A stretch of 64,000 bases of DNA from Pseudomonas prosekii (lineage in GTDB: Bacteria; Pseudomonadota; Gammaproteobacteria; Pseudomonadales; Pseudomonadaceae), in the NCBI RefSeq assembly GCF_900105155.1, contig NZ_LT629762.1:1426001-1490000 (forward strand), read 5' to 3'. Shown one piece after another: positions 25,202 to 34,062 of the stretch. The notes beneath the pieces are model-generated. The model was not told the DNA's origin. It saw nothing but the letters and a program-made list of their open reading frames with translations, and searched no databases. The stretch's first letter is position 1. Each line of letters opens with the position of its first letter. A program made the position numbers and the translations under genes.

Positions 25202-25984
25202 ATGACCGTCACCCTCAAGACTCCCGAGGACATCGCCAAAATGCGTATCGCCGGCAAACTGGCCGCCGATGTGCTGGAAATGATTGCCGAACATGTCAAA
25301 CCGGGTGTCACCACCGAAGAGCTCGATCGCCTCTGCCACGACTACATCGTCAACGAGCAGAAGGCCATTCCCGCCCCGCTCAACTACAAAGGCTTCCCGA
25401 AGTCGATCTGCACGTCGATCAACCACGTGGTCTGCCACGGCATCCCGAACGAGAAGCCGCTGAAGAATGGCGACACCGTGAACATCGACGTCACTGTGAT
25501 CAAGGACGGCTACCACGGCGACACCAGCCGCATGTTCCACGTCGGCACCGTGCCGGTCTGGGCCGAGCGCCTGTCGCAGGTCACCCAGGAATGCATGTAC
25601 AAGGCGATTGAAATCGTCAAACCCGGTTGCCGCCTCGGCGACATCGGTGAAGTGATCCAGAAGCACGCGGAAAAAAACGGCTTTTCGGTCGTTCGCGAGT
25701 TCTGCGGCCACGGCATCGGCAAAGTGTTTCACGAGGAGCCGCAAATCCTCCACTACGGCCGCGCGGGCACCGGCATGGAACTGCAAGCCGGCATGACCTT
25801 CACCATCGAGCCGATGATCAACCAGGGCAAGGCTGACACCAAAGTGCTGGGCGACGGCTGGACCGCCATTACCAAGGACCGCAAGCTCTCCGCCCAGTGG
25901 GAACACACGCTGCTGGTCACCGACACCGGTTACGAGATCTTCACCCTGCGCGCCGATGACACCATCCCGCGCGTTTCGGCCTGA
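25202..25984 (+). CDS. map: Type I methionine aminopeptidase
   Basis: Removes the initiator methionine from nascent proteins. It is 260 residues of pita-bread fold with the metal ligands in INVDVTV/HGDTSRMF, the His in GHGIGKVFHEEP, and the C-terminal glutamates in MTFTIEPM and SAQWEHT. It is divergent from rpsB, the standard gammaproteobacterial pairing, and followed by glnD. Confidence 0.97.
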   Translation: MTVTLKTPEDIAKMRIAGKLAADVLEMIAEHVKPGVTTEELDRLCHDYIVNEQKAIPAPLNYKGFPKSICTSINHVVCHGIPNEKPLKNGDTVNIDVTVIKDGYHGDTSRMFHVGTVPVWAERLSQVTQECMYKAIEIVKPGCRLGDIGEVIQKHAEKNGFSVVREFCGHGIGKVFHEEPQILHYGRAGTGMELQAGMTFTIEPMINQGKADTKVLGDGWTAITKDRKLSAQWEHTLLVTDTGYEIFTLRADDTIPRVSA

Positions 25985-26028
25985 TCGACCCGTTCTGCCC
26001 CTAGCCTTATAGAAAGGAAAGCCAATCG

Positions 26029-28731
26029 ATGCCGCAGGTGGATCCCGAACTCTTCGACCGTGGCCAGTTCCAGGCTGAACTGGCCCTGAAAGCCAGCCCC
26101 ATCGCGGCTTTCAAGAAGGCGATTCGCCAGGCCCGCGAGGTGCTCGACGGGCGTTTTCGCAGCGGCCGCGACATTCGCCGGCTGATCGAGGATCGCGCCT
26201 GGTTCGTCGATAACATCCTGCAAAAGGCCTGGGAGCAGTTCAACTGGAGCGAAGACGCCGACATCGCGCTGATCGCGGTCGGCGGCTACGGTCGCGGCGA
26301 GTTGCATCCGTATTCCGACATCGATCTGCTGATCCTGCTGGACAGCGCCGACCACGAGATTTTCCGCGATTCCATCGAGCGTTTTCTGACGCTGCTGTGG
26401 GACATCGGCCTGGAAGTCGGTCAGAGCGTCCGCTCGGTGGACGAATGCGCGGTCGAGGCGCGCGCCGACCTGACGGTGGTCACCAACCTGATGGAAAGCC
26501 GCACCATCTGCGGCCCCGAGCGCCTGCGCCAGCGCATGCTCGACGTCACCAGCACCGCACACATGTGGCCGAGCAAGGAGTTTTTCCTGGCCAAGCGCGC
26601 CGAGCAAAAAGCCCGCCACCACAAGTACAACGACACCGAATACAACCTCGAACCCAACGTCAAAGGTTCGCCCGGTGGTCTGCGCGATATCCAGACGATT
26701 CTGTGGGTGGCCCGTCGTCAGTACGGCACGCTGAACCTGCGCGCGCTCGCCGGCGAAGGCTTTCTGGTCGAGAGCGAAAACGCCCTGCTCGCCTCCTCCC
26801 AGGAGTTTTTGTGGAAGGTCCGTTACGCCCTGCACATGCTGGCCGGACGTTCCGAAGACCGCTTGCTGTTCGACCACCAGCGCTCGATCGCCGCGCTGCT
26901 CGGTTTCGAAGGTGATGACACCAAGCACACCATCGAAAACTTCATGCAACAGTATTACCGCGTGGTCATGAGCATCGCCCAGCTCAGCGACTTGATCATC
27001 CAGCACTTCGAAGAAGTCATCCTCGCGCCGGAAGACGAAGCGCCGCCGCAGCCGATCAATTCGCGGTTCCAGTTGCACGACGGCTACATCGAAGCGCGCA
27101 ACGACAATGTGTTCCGCCGCACACCGTTCGCCATGCTCGAAATCTTCGTGCTGATGGCTCAGCAGCCGGAAATCAAAGGCGTGCGCGCCGATACCATTCG
27201 TCTGCTGCGAGAAAACCGGCATCTGATTGACGACGATTTCCGCAACGACATTCGCAACACCAGCCTGTTTATCGAACTGTTCAAATGCAAGATCGGCATT
27301 CACCGCAACCTGCGGCGGATGAACCGTTACGGCATCCTCGGGCGCTATCTGCCGGAGTTCGGTTTTATCGTCGGGCAGATGCAACATGACCTGTTTCACA
27401 TCTATACCGTCGACGCGCACACGCTGAACCTGATCAAGCATCTGCGTAAGTTGCAGTACACGCAGGTGTCGGAAAAATTCCCGCTGGCCAGCAAGCTCAT
27501 GGCCAAGCTGCCGAAACCGGAATTGATCTATCTCGCGGGGCTTTACCACGACATCGGCAAGGGCCGGCATGGCGACCATTCGGACATCGGCGCGGTGGAT
27601 GCCGAGGCGTTCTGCCAGCGTCATCAGTTGCCGACGTGGGACAGCCGCCTGATTGTCTGGCTGGTGCAAAACCACTTGGTGATGTCGACCACCGCCCAGC
27701 GCAAGGACTTGTCCGACCCGCAAGTGATCCACGATTTCGCGCAGATCGTCGGCGATGAAACGCACCTTGATTACCTCTACGTGCTGACCGTCGCCGACAT
27801 CAACGCGACCAACCCGACCTTGTGGAATTCCTGGCGCGCCAGCCTGTTGCGCCAGCTCTACACCGAGACCAAGCGTGCGTTGCGTCGCGGCCTGGAAAAC
27901 CCGGTCGATCGCGAAGAACAGATCCGCCAGACCCAAAGCGCGGCGCTGGATATTCTGGTGCGCGGCGGCACCGATCCGGACGATGTCGAGCAATTGTGGG
28001 CGCAACTGGGCGATGACTATTTCCTGCGCCACACCGCCGGCGATGTCGCTTGGCACAGTGACGCGATCCTGCAGCAGCCGGCCGATGGCGGGCCGCTGGT
28101 GTTGATCAAGGAAACCACACAACGCGAGTTCGAGGGCGGCACGCAGATCTTCATTTATGCGCCGGACCAGCATGATTTCTTCGCGGTGACTGTGGCGGCG
28201 ATGGACCAGCTCAACCTGAACATTCACGACGCGCGGGTTATCACCTCCAGCAGCCAGTTCACCCTCGACACCTACATCGTGCTCGACACCGAAGGCGAAT
28301 CGATCGGGGATAACCCGGCGCGGGTTAAAAAGATCCGCGAAGGCCTGACCGAAGCCCTGCGCAACCCTGACGATTACCCGACGATCATTCAGCGCCGGGT
28401 GCCGCGCCAGTTGAAGCATTTCACCTTTGCCCCGCAAGTGACGATTCACAACGACGCGCAGCGCCCGGTGACCGTGCTGGAACTCAGCGCGCCGGATCGG
28501 CCAGGGCTGTTGGCGCGGATCGGCAATATTTTCCTCGAATTCGACTTGTCGTTGCAGAACGCGAAGATTGCGACCCTTGGCGAACGCGTGGAAGACGTGT
28601 TCTTCATCACCGACGCCAACAATCAACCGTTGTCCGACCCGTTGCTGTGCAGCCGTTTGCAGGATGCAATCGTCGAACAGCTGACAGTGAGCCAGGAACC
28701 CGAGATCAACTTGTCGCGTATCAGTATTTGA
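26029..28731 (+). CDS. glnD: [Protein-PII] uridylyltransferase / uridylyl-removing enzyme
   Basis: Senses glutamine and adds or removes UMP on PII proteins, setting glutamine synthetase and Ntr activity. It is 900 residues. The nucleotidyltransferase active site is [17 protein letters not shown] with Asp97 and Asp99; the HD domain ([16 protein letters not shown]) performs UMP removal; two C-terminal ACT domains bind glutamine (second begins [17 protein letters not shown]). It is preceded by an AGAAAGGA ribosome site, and map-glnD-dapC is the Pseudomonas order. Confidence 0.97.
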   Translation: MPQVDPELFDRGQFQAELALKASPIAAFKKAIRQAREVLDGRFRSGRDIRRLIEDRAWFVDNILQKAWEQFNWSEDADIALIAVGGYGRGELHPYSDIDLLILLDSADHEIFRDSIERFLTLLWDIGLEVGQSVRSVDECAVEARADLTVVTNLMESRTICGPERLRQRMLDVTSTAHMWPSKEFFLAKRAEQKARHHKYNDTEYNLEPNVKGSPGGLRDIQTILWVARRQYGTLNLRALAGEGFLVESENALLASSQEFLWKVRYALHMLAGRSEDRLLFDHQRSIAALLGFEGDDTKHTIENFMQQYYRVVMSIAQLSDLIIQHFEEVILAPEDEAPPQPINSRFQLHDGYIEARNDNVFRRTPFAMLEIFVLMAQQPEIKGVRADTIRLLRENRHLIDDDFRNDIRNTSLFIELFKCKIGIHRNLRRMNRYGILGRYLPEFGFIVGQMQHDLFHIYTVDAHTLNLIKHLRKLQYTQVSEKFPLASKLMAKLPKPELIYLAGLYHDIGKGRHGDHSDIGAVDAEAFCQRHQLPTWDSRLIVWLVQNHLVMSTTAQRKDLSDPQVIHDFAQIVGDETHLDYLYVLTVADINATNPTLWNSWRASLLRQLYTETKRALRRGLENPVDREEQIRQTQSAALDILVRGGTDPDDVEQLWAQLGDDYFLRHTAGDVAWHSDAILQQPADGGPLVLIKETTQREFEGGTQIFIYAPDQHDFFAVTVAAMDQLNLNIHDARVITSSSQFTLDTYIVLDTEGESIGDNPARVKKIREGLTEALRNPDDYPTIIQRRVPRQLKHFTFAPQVTIHNDAQRPVTVLELSAPDRPGLLARIGNIFLEFDLSLQNAKIATLGERVEDVFFITDANNQPLSDPLLCSRLQDAIVEQLTVSQEPEINLSRISI

Positions 28732-28778
28732 ACCAAACCACTTTTCCTGTGGGAACGGACTTGGCGAGGCGCGCTTAT

Positions 28779-28911
28779 TGTGGCGAGGGGGCTCGCCCCC
28801 GTTCGGTTGCGAAGCAGTCGTAAACCATTGCACGCGGTAGGCCTGTTAGACGGCGCTCTCAGGTTCAGCGGCCGCTTCGCAGCCCAACGGGGGCGAGCCC
28901 CCTCGCCACAA
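28779..28911. repeat. REPIN-type repeat in glnD-dapC gap
   Basis: TTGTGGCGAGGGGGCTCGCC at the left and GGCGAGCCCCCTCGCCACAA at the right are inverted copies around a variable centre of about 90 nt. This is the palindromic REP pair typical of P. fluorescens-group genomes, and a different arm family from the repeats at 5.4 and 33.5 kb. The 230-nt gap holds nothing else recognisable. Confidence 0.9.
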
Positions 28912-28960
28912 AAGCCGTGGAACCGCCTGTTACTCCCACATTCAAAGAGACCCCGCACCG

Positions 28961-30157
28961 ATGAACAACGCTCTGAACCAGTTGCAGCCGTACCCTTTCG
29001 AGAAGCTCCGTGCCCTGCTCGGCAGCGTCACGCCAAACCCCGACAAGCGCCCGATTGCGCTGTCGATTGGCGAGCCGAAGCACCGTTCGCCGAGTTTTGT
29101 CGCCGAAGCGCTGGCGAGCAATCTGGATCAGATGGCCGTGTACCCGACCACCCTCGGCATCCCGGCGCTGCGTGAAACCATCGCCGCGTGGTGCGAACGG
29201 CGCTTCAGCGTGCCGACCGGCTGGCTCGATCCGGCGCGCAACGTGTTGCCGGTCAATGGCACCCGCGAAGCGCTGTTTGCCTTCACCCAAACCGTGGTCA
29301 ACCGTGGCGACGACGCGCTGGTGGTCAGCCCCAATCCGTTCTATCAGATCTACGAAGGCGCGGCGTTCCTCGCCGGCGCCAAGCCGCATTACCTGCCGTG
29401 CCTGGATGAAAACGGCTTCAACCCGGATTTCGACGCGGTCTCCCCGGATATCTGGAAACGCTGCCAGATCCTGTTCCTGTGCTCGCCGGGCAACCCGACC
29501 GGCGCGCTGATCCCGGTCGACACCCTGAAAAAATTGATCGCCCTGGCCGACGAATACGATTTTGTGATCGCCGCCGACGAGTGCTACAGCGAACTCTACT
29601 TCGACGAACAAACGCCGCCGCCGGGCCTGCTCAGCGCTTGCGTGGAACTGGGCCGCAACGACTTCAAGCGCTGCGTGGTGTTTCACAGTCTGTCCAAACG
29701 CTCCAACCTGCCGGGCCTGCGCTCGGGTTTTGTCGCCGGTGACGCCGACATTCTCAAAGGCTTCCTGCTCTATCGCACCTACCACGGCTGCGCGATGCCG
29801 GTGCAAACGCAACTGGCCAGCGTTGCCGCGTGGAACGACGAAGTGCACGTGCGCGCCAACCGTGCGCTGTATCGCGAGAAGTACGACGCGGTCCTGGAAA
29901 TCCTCAGCCCGGTCATGGACGTGCAGCGCCCGGACGGCGGTTTTTACTTGTGGCCGAACATCGATGGCGATGACGAAGCATTCTGCCGCGACTTGTTCGT
30001 CAAAGAACATGTAACTGTGGTGCCGGGCTCTTACTTGTCCCGCGATGTCGACGGCTTAAATCCTGGCGCCGGACGCATTCGCATGGCGCTAGTTGCACCG
30101 CTGGCGGAATGTGTTGAAGCGGCGGAGCGAATTCGCGCATTTATTACCAACAAATAA
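28961..30157 (+). CDS. dapC: Succinyldiaminopimelate transaminase
   Basis: PLP-dependent class I aminotransferase of the succinylase branch of lysine/diaminopimelate synthesis. It is 398 residues. The PLP-binding lysine is Lys246 in HSLSKRSNLPGLRSGF; SPGNPTG and the Asp-Glu of AADECYSEL are present. It follows glnD, as in other pseudomonads where dapC and dapD lie close together. A 9-bp hairpin follows its stop. Confidence 0.93.
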   Translation: MNNALNQLQPYPFEKLRALLGSVTPNPDKRPIALSIGEPKHRSPSFVAEALASNLDQMAVYPTTLGIPALRETIAAWCERRFSVPTGWLDPARNVLPVNGTREALFAFTQTVVNRGDDALVVSPNPFYQIYEGAAFLAGAKPHYLPCLDENGFNPDFDAVSPDIWKRCQILFLCSPGNPTGALIPVDTLKKLIALADEYDFVIAADECYSELYFDEQTPPPGLLSACVELGRNDFKRCVVFHSLSKRSNLPGLRSGFVAGDADILKGFLLYRTYHGCAMPVQTQLASVAAWNDEVHVRANRALYREKYDAVLEILSPVMDVQRPDGGFYLWPNIDGDDEAFCRDLFVKEHVTVVPGSYLSRDVDGLNPGAGRIRMALVAPLAECVEAAERIRAFITNK

Positions 30158-30172
30158 CATGCCTTTAATACT

Positions 30173-30195
30173 CCGCACGGCGCAATGCCGTGCGG
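30173..30195 (+). terminator. Hairpin after dapC
   Basis: CCGCACGGC and GCCGTGCGG form a 9-bp stem with a 5-nt loop, followed by TGTTAAAAC. It is a likely terminator though the T-run is short. From here to 30306 the sequence is A+T-rich with no gene seen; it may hold the promoter of the metalloprotease pair. Confidence 0.6.
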
Positions 30196-30306
30196 TGTTA
30201 AAACATCAAGTAACAGCGTCAAGCAAATTACAACTTAACAAGCCCCATCAACTCGCTTAGCCTTCCGTTGCCCGCATAATTTAATTTGCACACATGGAAG
30301 TCGACA

Positions 30307-31044
30307 ATGAACACGCACCCTTGCAAAATTATAAGCCCTGATAATCTTCTGGCATCCTTTGAAGCGGCTATAAAAGAAAACTCCGCCAATGAACTGGCAG
30401 CAACGTCTGGTGAACGGCATAAACGTTCGGTGGGCCAATGGAGTAAATTCTGGGGTAATGGACGCACCCTGAATATTACGTTTGTCAATGCCGAGCCTGA
30501 GGCACTAAGAAAACAAATCGAAGGCATCATCAGGCAGTGGGAGCCGTCTACCAACCTGACGTTTACATTTGACCAAAAATTAAACGGTGATATCCGTATA
30601 AAGACTGGCGCACAAACCAATGAGTCTTATGTCGGCACCGATGCGACACTGGCTCCAGCGGACGAGCCGACACTAAGCCTGCTCGTCGACCCGCAGAACG
30701 TCGATTTTGAATGGACCATACTGCATGAGTTTGGCCACGCGCTGGGCCTGCAGCACGAACACCTGCACCCCAAGGCGAATATCCCGTGGGACAGACCCAA
30801 AGTCTATGACTACTACAAAACCAACTATCAATGGACCGAAGAACAAGTCTATTACAATTTGTTCACGTTATTTCCGACAGCTGACTTCATGCAAGGCCCT
30901 TATGACAAAGAGTCAATCATGCACTACGTCGTCCCTAACGAACTGACCTTCGGTGATTGGGAAGTTCCTCGCAATACGCGCATCAGCAAACTCGACAGGC
31001 GCAATATGCGCAAAGCCTACCCTAAGCCCAACACCACCCCCTGA
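30307..31044 (+). CDS. Astacin-like (M12A) zinc metalloprotease, copy 1
   Basis: Probable peptidase. It is 245 residues from the ATG after GGAAGTCGAC. The metzincin zinc site HEFGHALGLQHEH supplies His140, His144 and His150 with catalytic Glu141; the astacin-type Glu follows the third His. The Met-turn SIMHY (Met205) ends with the Tyr ligand (Tyr207). The catalytic domain fills the chain. There is no signal peptide, no membrane helix and no pro-domain beyond about 40 residues. The substrate is unknown. It is less G+C-rich than its neighbours, and is followed after 30 nt by a paralogue with the same layout, so the pair looks like a duplication and an accessory insertion. Confidence 0.8.
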   Translation: MNTHPCKIISPDNLLASFEAAIKENSANELAATSGERHKRSVGQWSKFWGNGRTLNITFVNAEPEALRKQIEGIIRQWEPSTNLTFTFDQKLNGDIRIKTGAQTNESYVGTDATLAPADEPTLSLLVDPQNVDFEWTILHEFGHALGLQHEHLHPKANIPWDRPKVYDYYKTNYQWTEEQVYYNLFTLFPTADFMQGPYDKESIMHYVVPNELTFGDWEVPRNTRISKLDRRNMRKAYPKPNTTP

Positions 31045-31074
31045 CTTAAACCCGCTAAACATGGAAGTTCAAAC

Positions 31075-31827
31075 ATGCTTGATTCAACACCCTGCGAAAT
31101 TATAAACGCCGATGACCTGAGCGCCTCTTACGAGGTTGCCATTAACGAAAACCCGGCCAATCGAGTTACCTCTCCGGGCGGTCGTGGTAAACGTGCCGTG
31201 GCCAAACACAGCAGATTCTGGGCACCCGGCCGCACACTGCATATTGCCTTCCTCGATGGTGAAGAAGACTTCATTCAGGCAACCATGCACGCCGCCAATA
31301 ATTGGCTGCCGCACATTAACCTTGAGTTTCTTTTCATCGAGGGTGATCAGGGCGATATCCGCATTACCCAAACGCCCGGCACCTATTGGTCTATGGTCGG
31401 CACCGACGCGCTGTTACGCACAGAAGGCGCAACCATGGGTTTGTCCCCGGACATGCGCATGCCGGCTTTCTTTGCTGCCAACGTGATGCATGAGTTCGGC
31501 CATGTATTAGGCGCCCTGCATGAGCACCAACATCCTGAAGTAAATATTCCATGGGACTTGCGCGCACTTTACGAGGCGCATGGCGCTGATCAGTTCGCCG
31601 ATGAAGACCACTACGCGCGCACCGTCGTGGACGAACGTTATCTCACTCGATTAGATGCCAATGAAGTGCGTTACTCGGCTTATGACCCGAAATCGATCAT
31701 GCACTACGCGATCCGCGAGGACTGGACCGAGGGCGACTTCAAGATTGACCTTAACCTTGTACTCAGCGACAAGGACAAGGCCTTCATGGCGGCAGCGTAT
31801 CCCTACCCTGCCGCGCCAGATGAATAA
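31075..31827 (+). CDS. Astacin-like (M12A) zinc metalloprotease, copy 2
   Basis: Paralogue of the preceding gene: 250 residues, the same opening pattern (xxTPCEIINADDLSAS against THPCKIISPDNLLAS) and the same ribosome site (CATGGAAGT before the start). Zinc site HEFGHVLGALHEH (His139, His143, His149, Glu140) and Met-turn SIMHY (Met209, Tyr211) are complete, so both copies look active. No export signal is seen. It ends 5 nt before the convergent antiporter stop. An intracellular or non-Sec role is inference only. Confidence 0.8.
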   Translation: MLDSTPCEIINADDLSASYEVAINENPANRVTSPGGRGKRAVAKHSRFWAPGRTLHIAFLDGEEDFIQATMHAANNWLPHINLEFLFIEGDQGDIRITQTPGTYWSMVGTDALLRTEGATMGLSPDMRMPAFFAANVMHEFGHVLGALHEHQHPEVNIPWDLRALYEAHGADQFADEDHYARTVVDERYLTRLDANEVRYSAYDPKSIMHYAIREDWTEGDFKIDLNLVLSDKDKAFMAAAYPYPAAPDE

Positions 31828-31832
31828 ATTGT

Positions 31833-33464
31833 TTATTTGACCTGGCCGAGGTTCGCCTCACTCATGTCCAACTCGCCCAAGACTTCGCGCAGCACGTCAT
31901 CACCGATCTGGTGATGACGACTCAACTTGTACAACTCCAGGCGTTGCGCGCGCAGCGCCTTCAAACGCAAGCGCCGCTCCAGCAGATCCATTTCGAACGC
32001 GAGCGCCTGCGCTTCGGCGGAATCGTTGAACACCTCAAGTTGATGGCGATATTCGGACATGAGCCGCGCCTTGAGTTCCGCCGCCAGCGCCGCTTGCGCC
32101 GCGTCGGCAGGCTTGGCCTCCTCGACTTCCAGCGCATGAATTGCCGCTTCCGCGGTTTTGCGCCACGCGTCGCGCACTTCATTGCGGCGTTTGTCGTCAG
32201 GACTTTTCTCGATGCCGCGCAGCAACATCGGCAAAGCAATGCACGCCGCGACCAACGACAGCAGGATCACCCCAGCAGCGATGAAAATCAGCAAGTCGCG
32301 CTCGGGAAACGCGTCGCCGCCCATCAGCAACGGCACCGACAGCACACCGGCCAACGTCACCGCCCCGCGCACGCCGCCGACCGTCAACAACCAGCAGGAG
32401 CGCGCCGTCGGCACCGGCGTCAGCTCGCCTTTACCACGCCAACGTCGCAGCATCCCGGACAGACGCCAGATGCTTTGCACCCAGATGAACCGCAACACCA
32501 GCAACACCATGAAAATCGCCACCACGTCGAGGCAGCGGTAGAACAAGGTCGGCCACAACGAGGTTTCGTGGCTGGCCACGGCTTTGATGATGTCCGGCAG
32601 TTGCAAGCCCAGCAGCAGGAAGATCAGGCCGTTGAAGGCGAATTCCAGCAACGACCAGACACTGCGATTGAGCAACCGGGTGCTGGTCTGGCGCGGCAGC
32701 AGATCGAGCCAGCTTTGCATCATCCCGGCGGCGACCGCCGACAGAATCCCCGAAGCACCAAGGCGTTCGGCCAGCACATAGGCGGCGAACGGCAGCAGCA
32801 ACATGAACACCACATGGGTCGCCGGATCGTCCCAGCCTCGGGCGACCATCCACGAGCGCAAACGCCCGACCAGCCAGCTCAGCGCCACGCCGATGGCCAG
32901 GCCACCCACCGCGACCAGGACAAATGTCAGGCTCGCATTGGCCAGCGAGAACACGCCGGTGACGGCGGCGGCCAAAGCAAATTTGAAGGTCACCAGGCCC
33001 GAGGCGTCGTTCATCAGCGCCTCGCCTTGCAACATGTGCATCAGCGGCGTCGGCAGGCGGTTCTGGGAAATCGCCGAGACTGCCACGGCGTCGGTCGGCG
33101 ACAGTACGGCCGCCAAGGCAAAAGCCACCGGCAGAGGAATCGTCGGAATCAGCCAATGAATGAAATACCCGGCGCCGACCACGGTGAACAGGACCAACCC
33201 TACAGCGAGGGTCAGGATCGGCCCGCGCAGGCGCCACAGCTCCCGTTTGGGCATGCGCCAGCCGTCGGAAAACAGCAGCGGTGGCAGGAAAAGAAACAGG
33301 AACAGCTCGGGGTCCAGCGCTACGTGCAACCCCAGCGTCGGCCAGGCCAACAAGGCGCCGGCAGCAATTTGCACCAGCGGCAGCGGCAGAGGAATCACCC
33401 GTCCGATCAGGCGCGAAACGCCGACCAGCATTAACAGGATCAGGACGGTGTAGGCAGTTTGCAT
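31833..33464 (-). CDS. CPA1-family Na+/H+ antiporter
   Basis: Membrane cation/proton exchanger. It is 543 residues from MQTAYTVLILLMLVG with about 12 hydrophobic helices. The Asn-Asp transport motif is in GEALMNDASGLV and the unwound-helix segment in LSPTDAVAV. The C-terminal ~100 residues are soluble and charged. The frame runs on upstream to 33617, but that part lies in a REP repeat. An antiporter after dapC is normal for Pseudomonas; here the metalloprotease pair separates the two. Confidence 0.88.
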   Translation of the reverse strand: MQTAYTVLILLMLVGVSRLIGRVIPLPLPLVQIAAGALLAWPTLGLHVALDPELFLFLFLPPLLFSDGWRMPKRELWRLRGPILTLAVGLVLFTVVGAGYFIHWLIPTIPLPVAFALAAVLSPTDAVAVSAISQNRLPTPLMHMLQGEALMNDASGLVTFKFALAAAVTGVFSLANASLTFVLVAVGGLAIGVALSWLVGRLRSWMVARGWDDPATHVVFMLLLPFAAYVLAERLGASGILSAVAAGMMQSWLDLLPRQTSTRLLNRSVWSLLEFAFNGLIFLLLGLQLPDIIKAVASHETSLWPTLFYRCLDVVAIFMVLLVLRFIWVQSIWRLSGMLRRWRGKGELTPVPTARSCWLLTVGGVRGAVTLAGVLSVPLLMGGDAFPERDLLIFIAAGVILLSLVAACIALPMLLRGIEKSPDDKRRNEVRDAWRKTAEAAIHALEVEEAKPADAAQAALAAELKARLMSEYRHQLEVFNDSAEAQALAFEMDLLERRLRLKALRAQRLELYKLSRHHQIGDDVLREVLGELDMSEANLGQVK

Positions 33465-33526
33465 AAAGCGTTTTCCCAGGTATTCGACAGCATTGAAGTG
33501 CCATATTAGCCGCTTAGACTTGCGGT

Positions 33527-33618
33527 TGTGGGAGCTGAGCTGGCTGGCGATGGCGGTGTGACAGTCACGCTCGAGGTTGATTGATCCACCGCTATCGCGA
33601 GCAAGCTCGGCTCCCACA
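33527..33618. repeat. REP-pair intergenic repeat
   Basis: TGTGGGAGC..GAGCTGGCTGGCGATGGC at the left and GCTATCGCGAGCAAGCTCGG..CTCCCACA at the right are inverted arms with a short variable centre. It lies upstream of the antiporter and is the same family as the 5.4-kb element. Confidence 0.8.
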
Positions 33619-33665
33619 GGTTTTGCGTTTCATGCGAATTGCCCAAATGGCAGCTTTTTCGGGTT

Positions 33666-33696
33666 TTGCGTGGAAACCGCCCGGTCATGGCATAAT
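33666..33696 (+). promoter_or_regulatory. Candidate promoter for arsC/yffB-like gene
   Basis: TTGCGT (33666-33671), then an extended -10 TGGCATAAT (-10 at 33691-33696). The 19-nt spacing is long, which the TGn extension could offset. It points at the truncated gene 43 nt downstream. Confidence 0.4.
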
Positions 33697-33738
33697 CCGT
33701 CACCATTTTTTTCCAGCACCTGTAAAGGGGGCAATTCC

Positions 33739-33798
33739 TTGACCGTTTCAAGTAAAACGTTGCACCTTTTCGGCATCAAAGCCTGTGATGCCGCATAA
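33739..33798 (+). pseudogene. 5' remnant of ArsC/YffB-like reductase, cut by prophage
   Basis: After AGGGGG and a TTG start the frame reads TVSSKTLHLFGIKACDAA and stops. This matches the N-terminus of the ArsC/Spx-fold YffB family (E. coli: xVTLYGIKNCDTIKKA), up to and including the conserved Cys-Asp. The next residues (T-x-K-K-A) and the other ~100 codons are missing. In pseudomonads this gene lies between the antiporter and dapD, exactly where expected here. All sequence to the right is phage. I read it as a host gene split by integration; the rest should lie beyond the right edge. Confidence 0.7.
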
Positions 33799-33800
33799 CA
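33770..33800. other. Probable attL junction of the prophage
   Basis: Similarity to the host reductase stops at codons for Lys-Ala-Cys-Asp (around 33778-33789); downstream the frame ends at once (TAA 33796) and phage-like sequence begins. The exact core cannot be fixed without the right end. Confidence 0.5.
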
Positions 33801-34025
33801 AACGCTAAAGGCCTTTTGAATCAAGGCCTTAAGCCTCAAACAAGCCCCTAAAAGCACCATCCTTTTCGACTCTTCTAAACCCAATAAACATTGGTCCAAA
33901 CGGTTGCGTTTTGGGGAAGATATCCATAGGAAAAATCCCACCTGCGGCGTCCTGCCGATCGAACAACAACCCAAAAATCTACTGCTCGTCGCCTCACCCT
34001 CGCCCGAACCCGCTCCACTCGATTA
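33799..34025. other. Prophage left-end non-coding region
   Basis: No gene recognised. Two inverted repeats are visible: AAGGCCTT..AAGGCCTT (33808-33830) and CCAAACG..CGTTTTGG (33896-33914). Either could be a recombinase arm site or a terminator; nothing decides between them. Confidence 0.4.
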
Positions 34026-34041
34026 CTGTACATCCAAACAG
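34026..34041 (+). promoter_or_regulatory. LexA (SOS) box
   Basis: CTGTACATCCAAACAG fits CTG-N10-CAG, with matching outer bases (TACTG..CAGTA). It lies 22 nt before a GTG start and would sit in the spacer of a promoter made of TCGATT and TATTCG. Control by LexA is inference from this match. Confidence 0.7.
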
Positions 34042-34062
34042 TATTCGAAAAGGCATCGCCCC

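Noticed and set aside
25930..28833. 967-codon open frame on the minus strand opposite glnD
   Set aside because: Antisense of a complete GlnD; the low-complexity Gln/Val/Asp-rich translation is typical of shadow frames in Pseudomonas.
33465..33617. Extended N-terminus of the antiporter
   Set aside because: The added 51 residues come from a REP repeat and precede the first membrane helix without any family match.
33577..33738. Long N-terminal extension of the arsC/yffB-like remnant
   Set aside because: It starts within the REP element and crosses the promoter-like sequence; the TTG at 33739 has the ribosome site and fits the family.
33619..34062. tRNA or tmRNA gene as the attachment site
   Set aside because: No cloverleaf-like sequence or CCA-type 3' end seen; the truncated protein gene explains the junction better.
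33904..34062. Longer start (33904) for the LexA-box gene
   Set aside because: That start would be upstream of the LexA box and promoter, and the added residues show no coding character.
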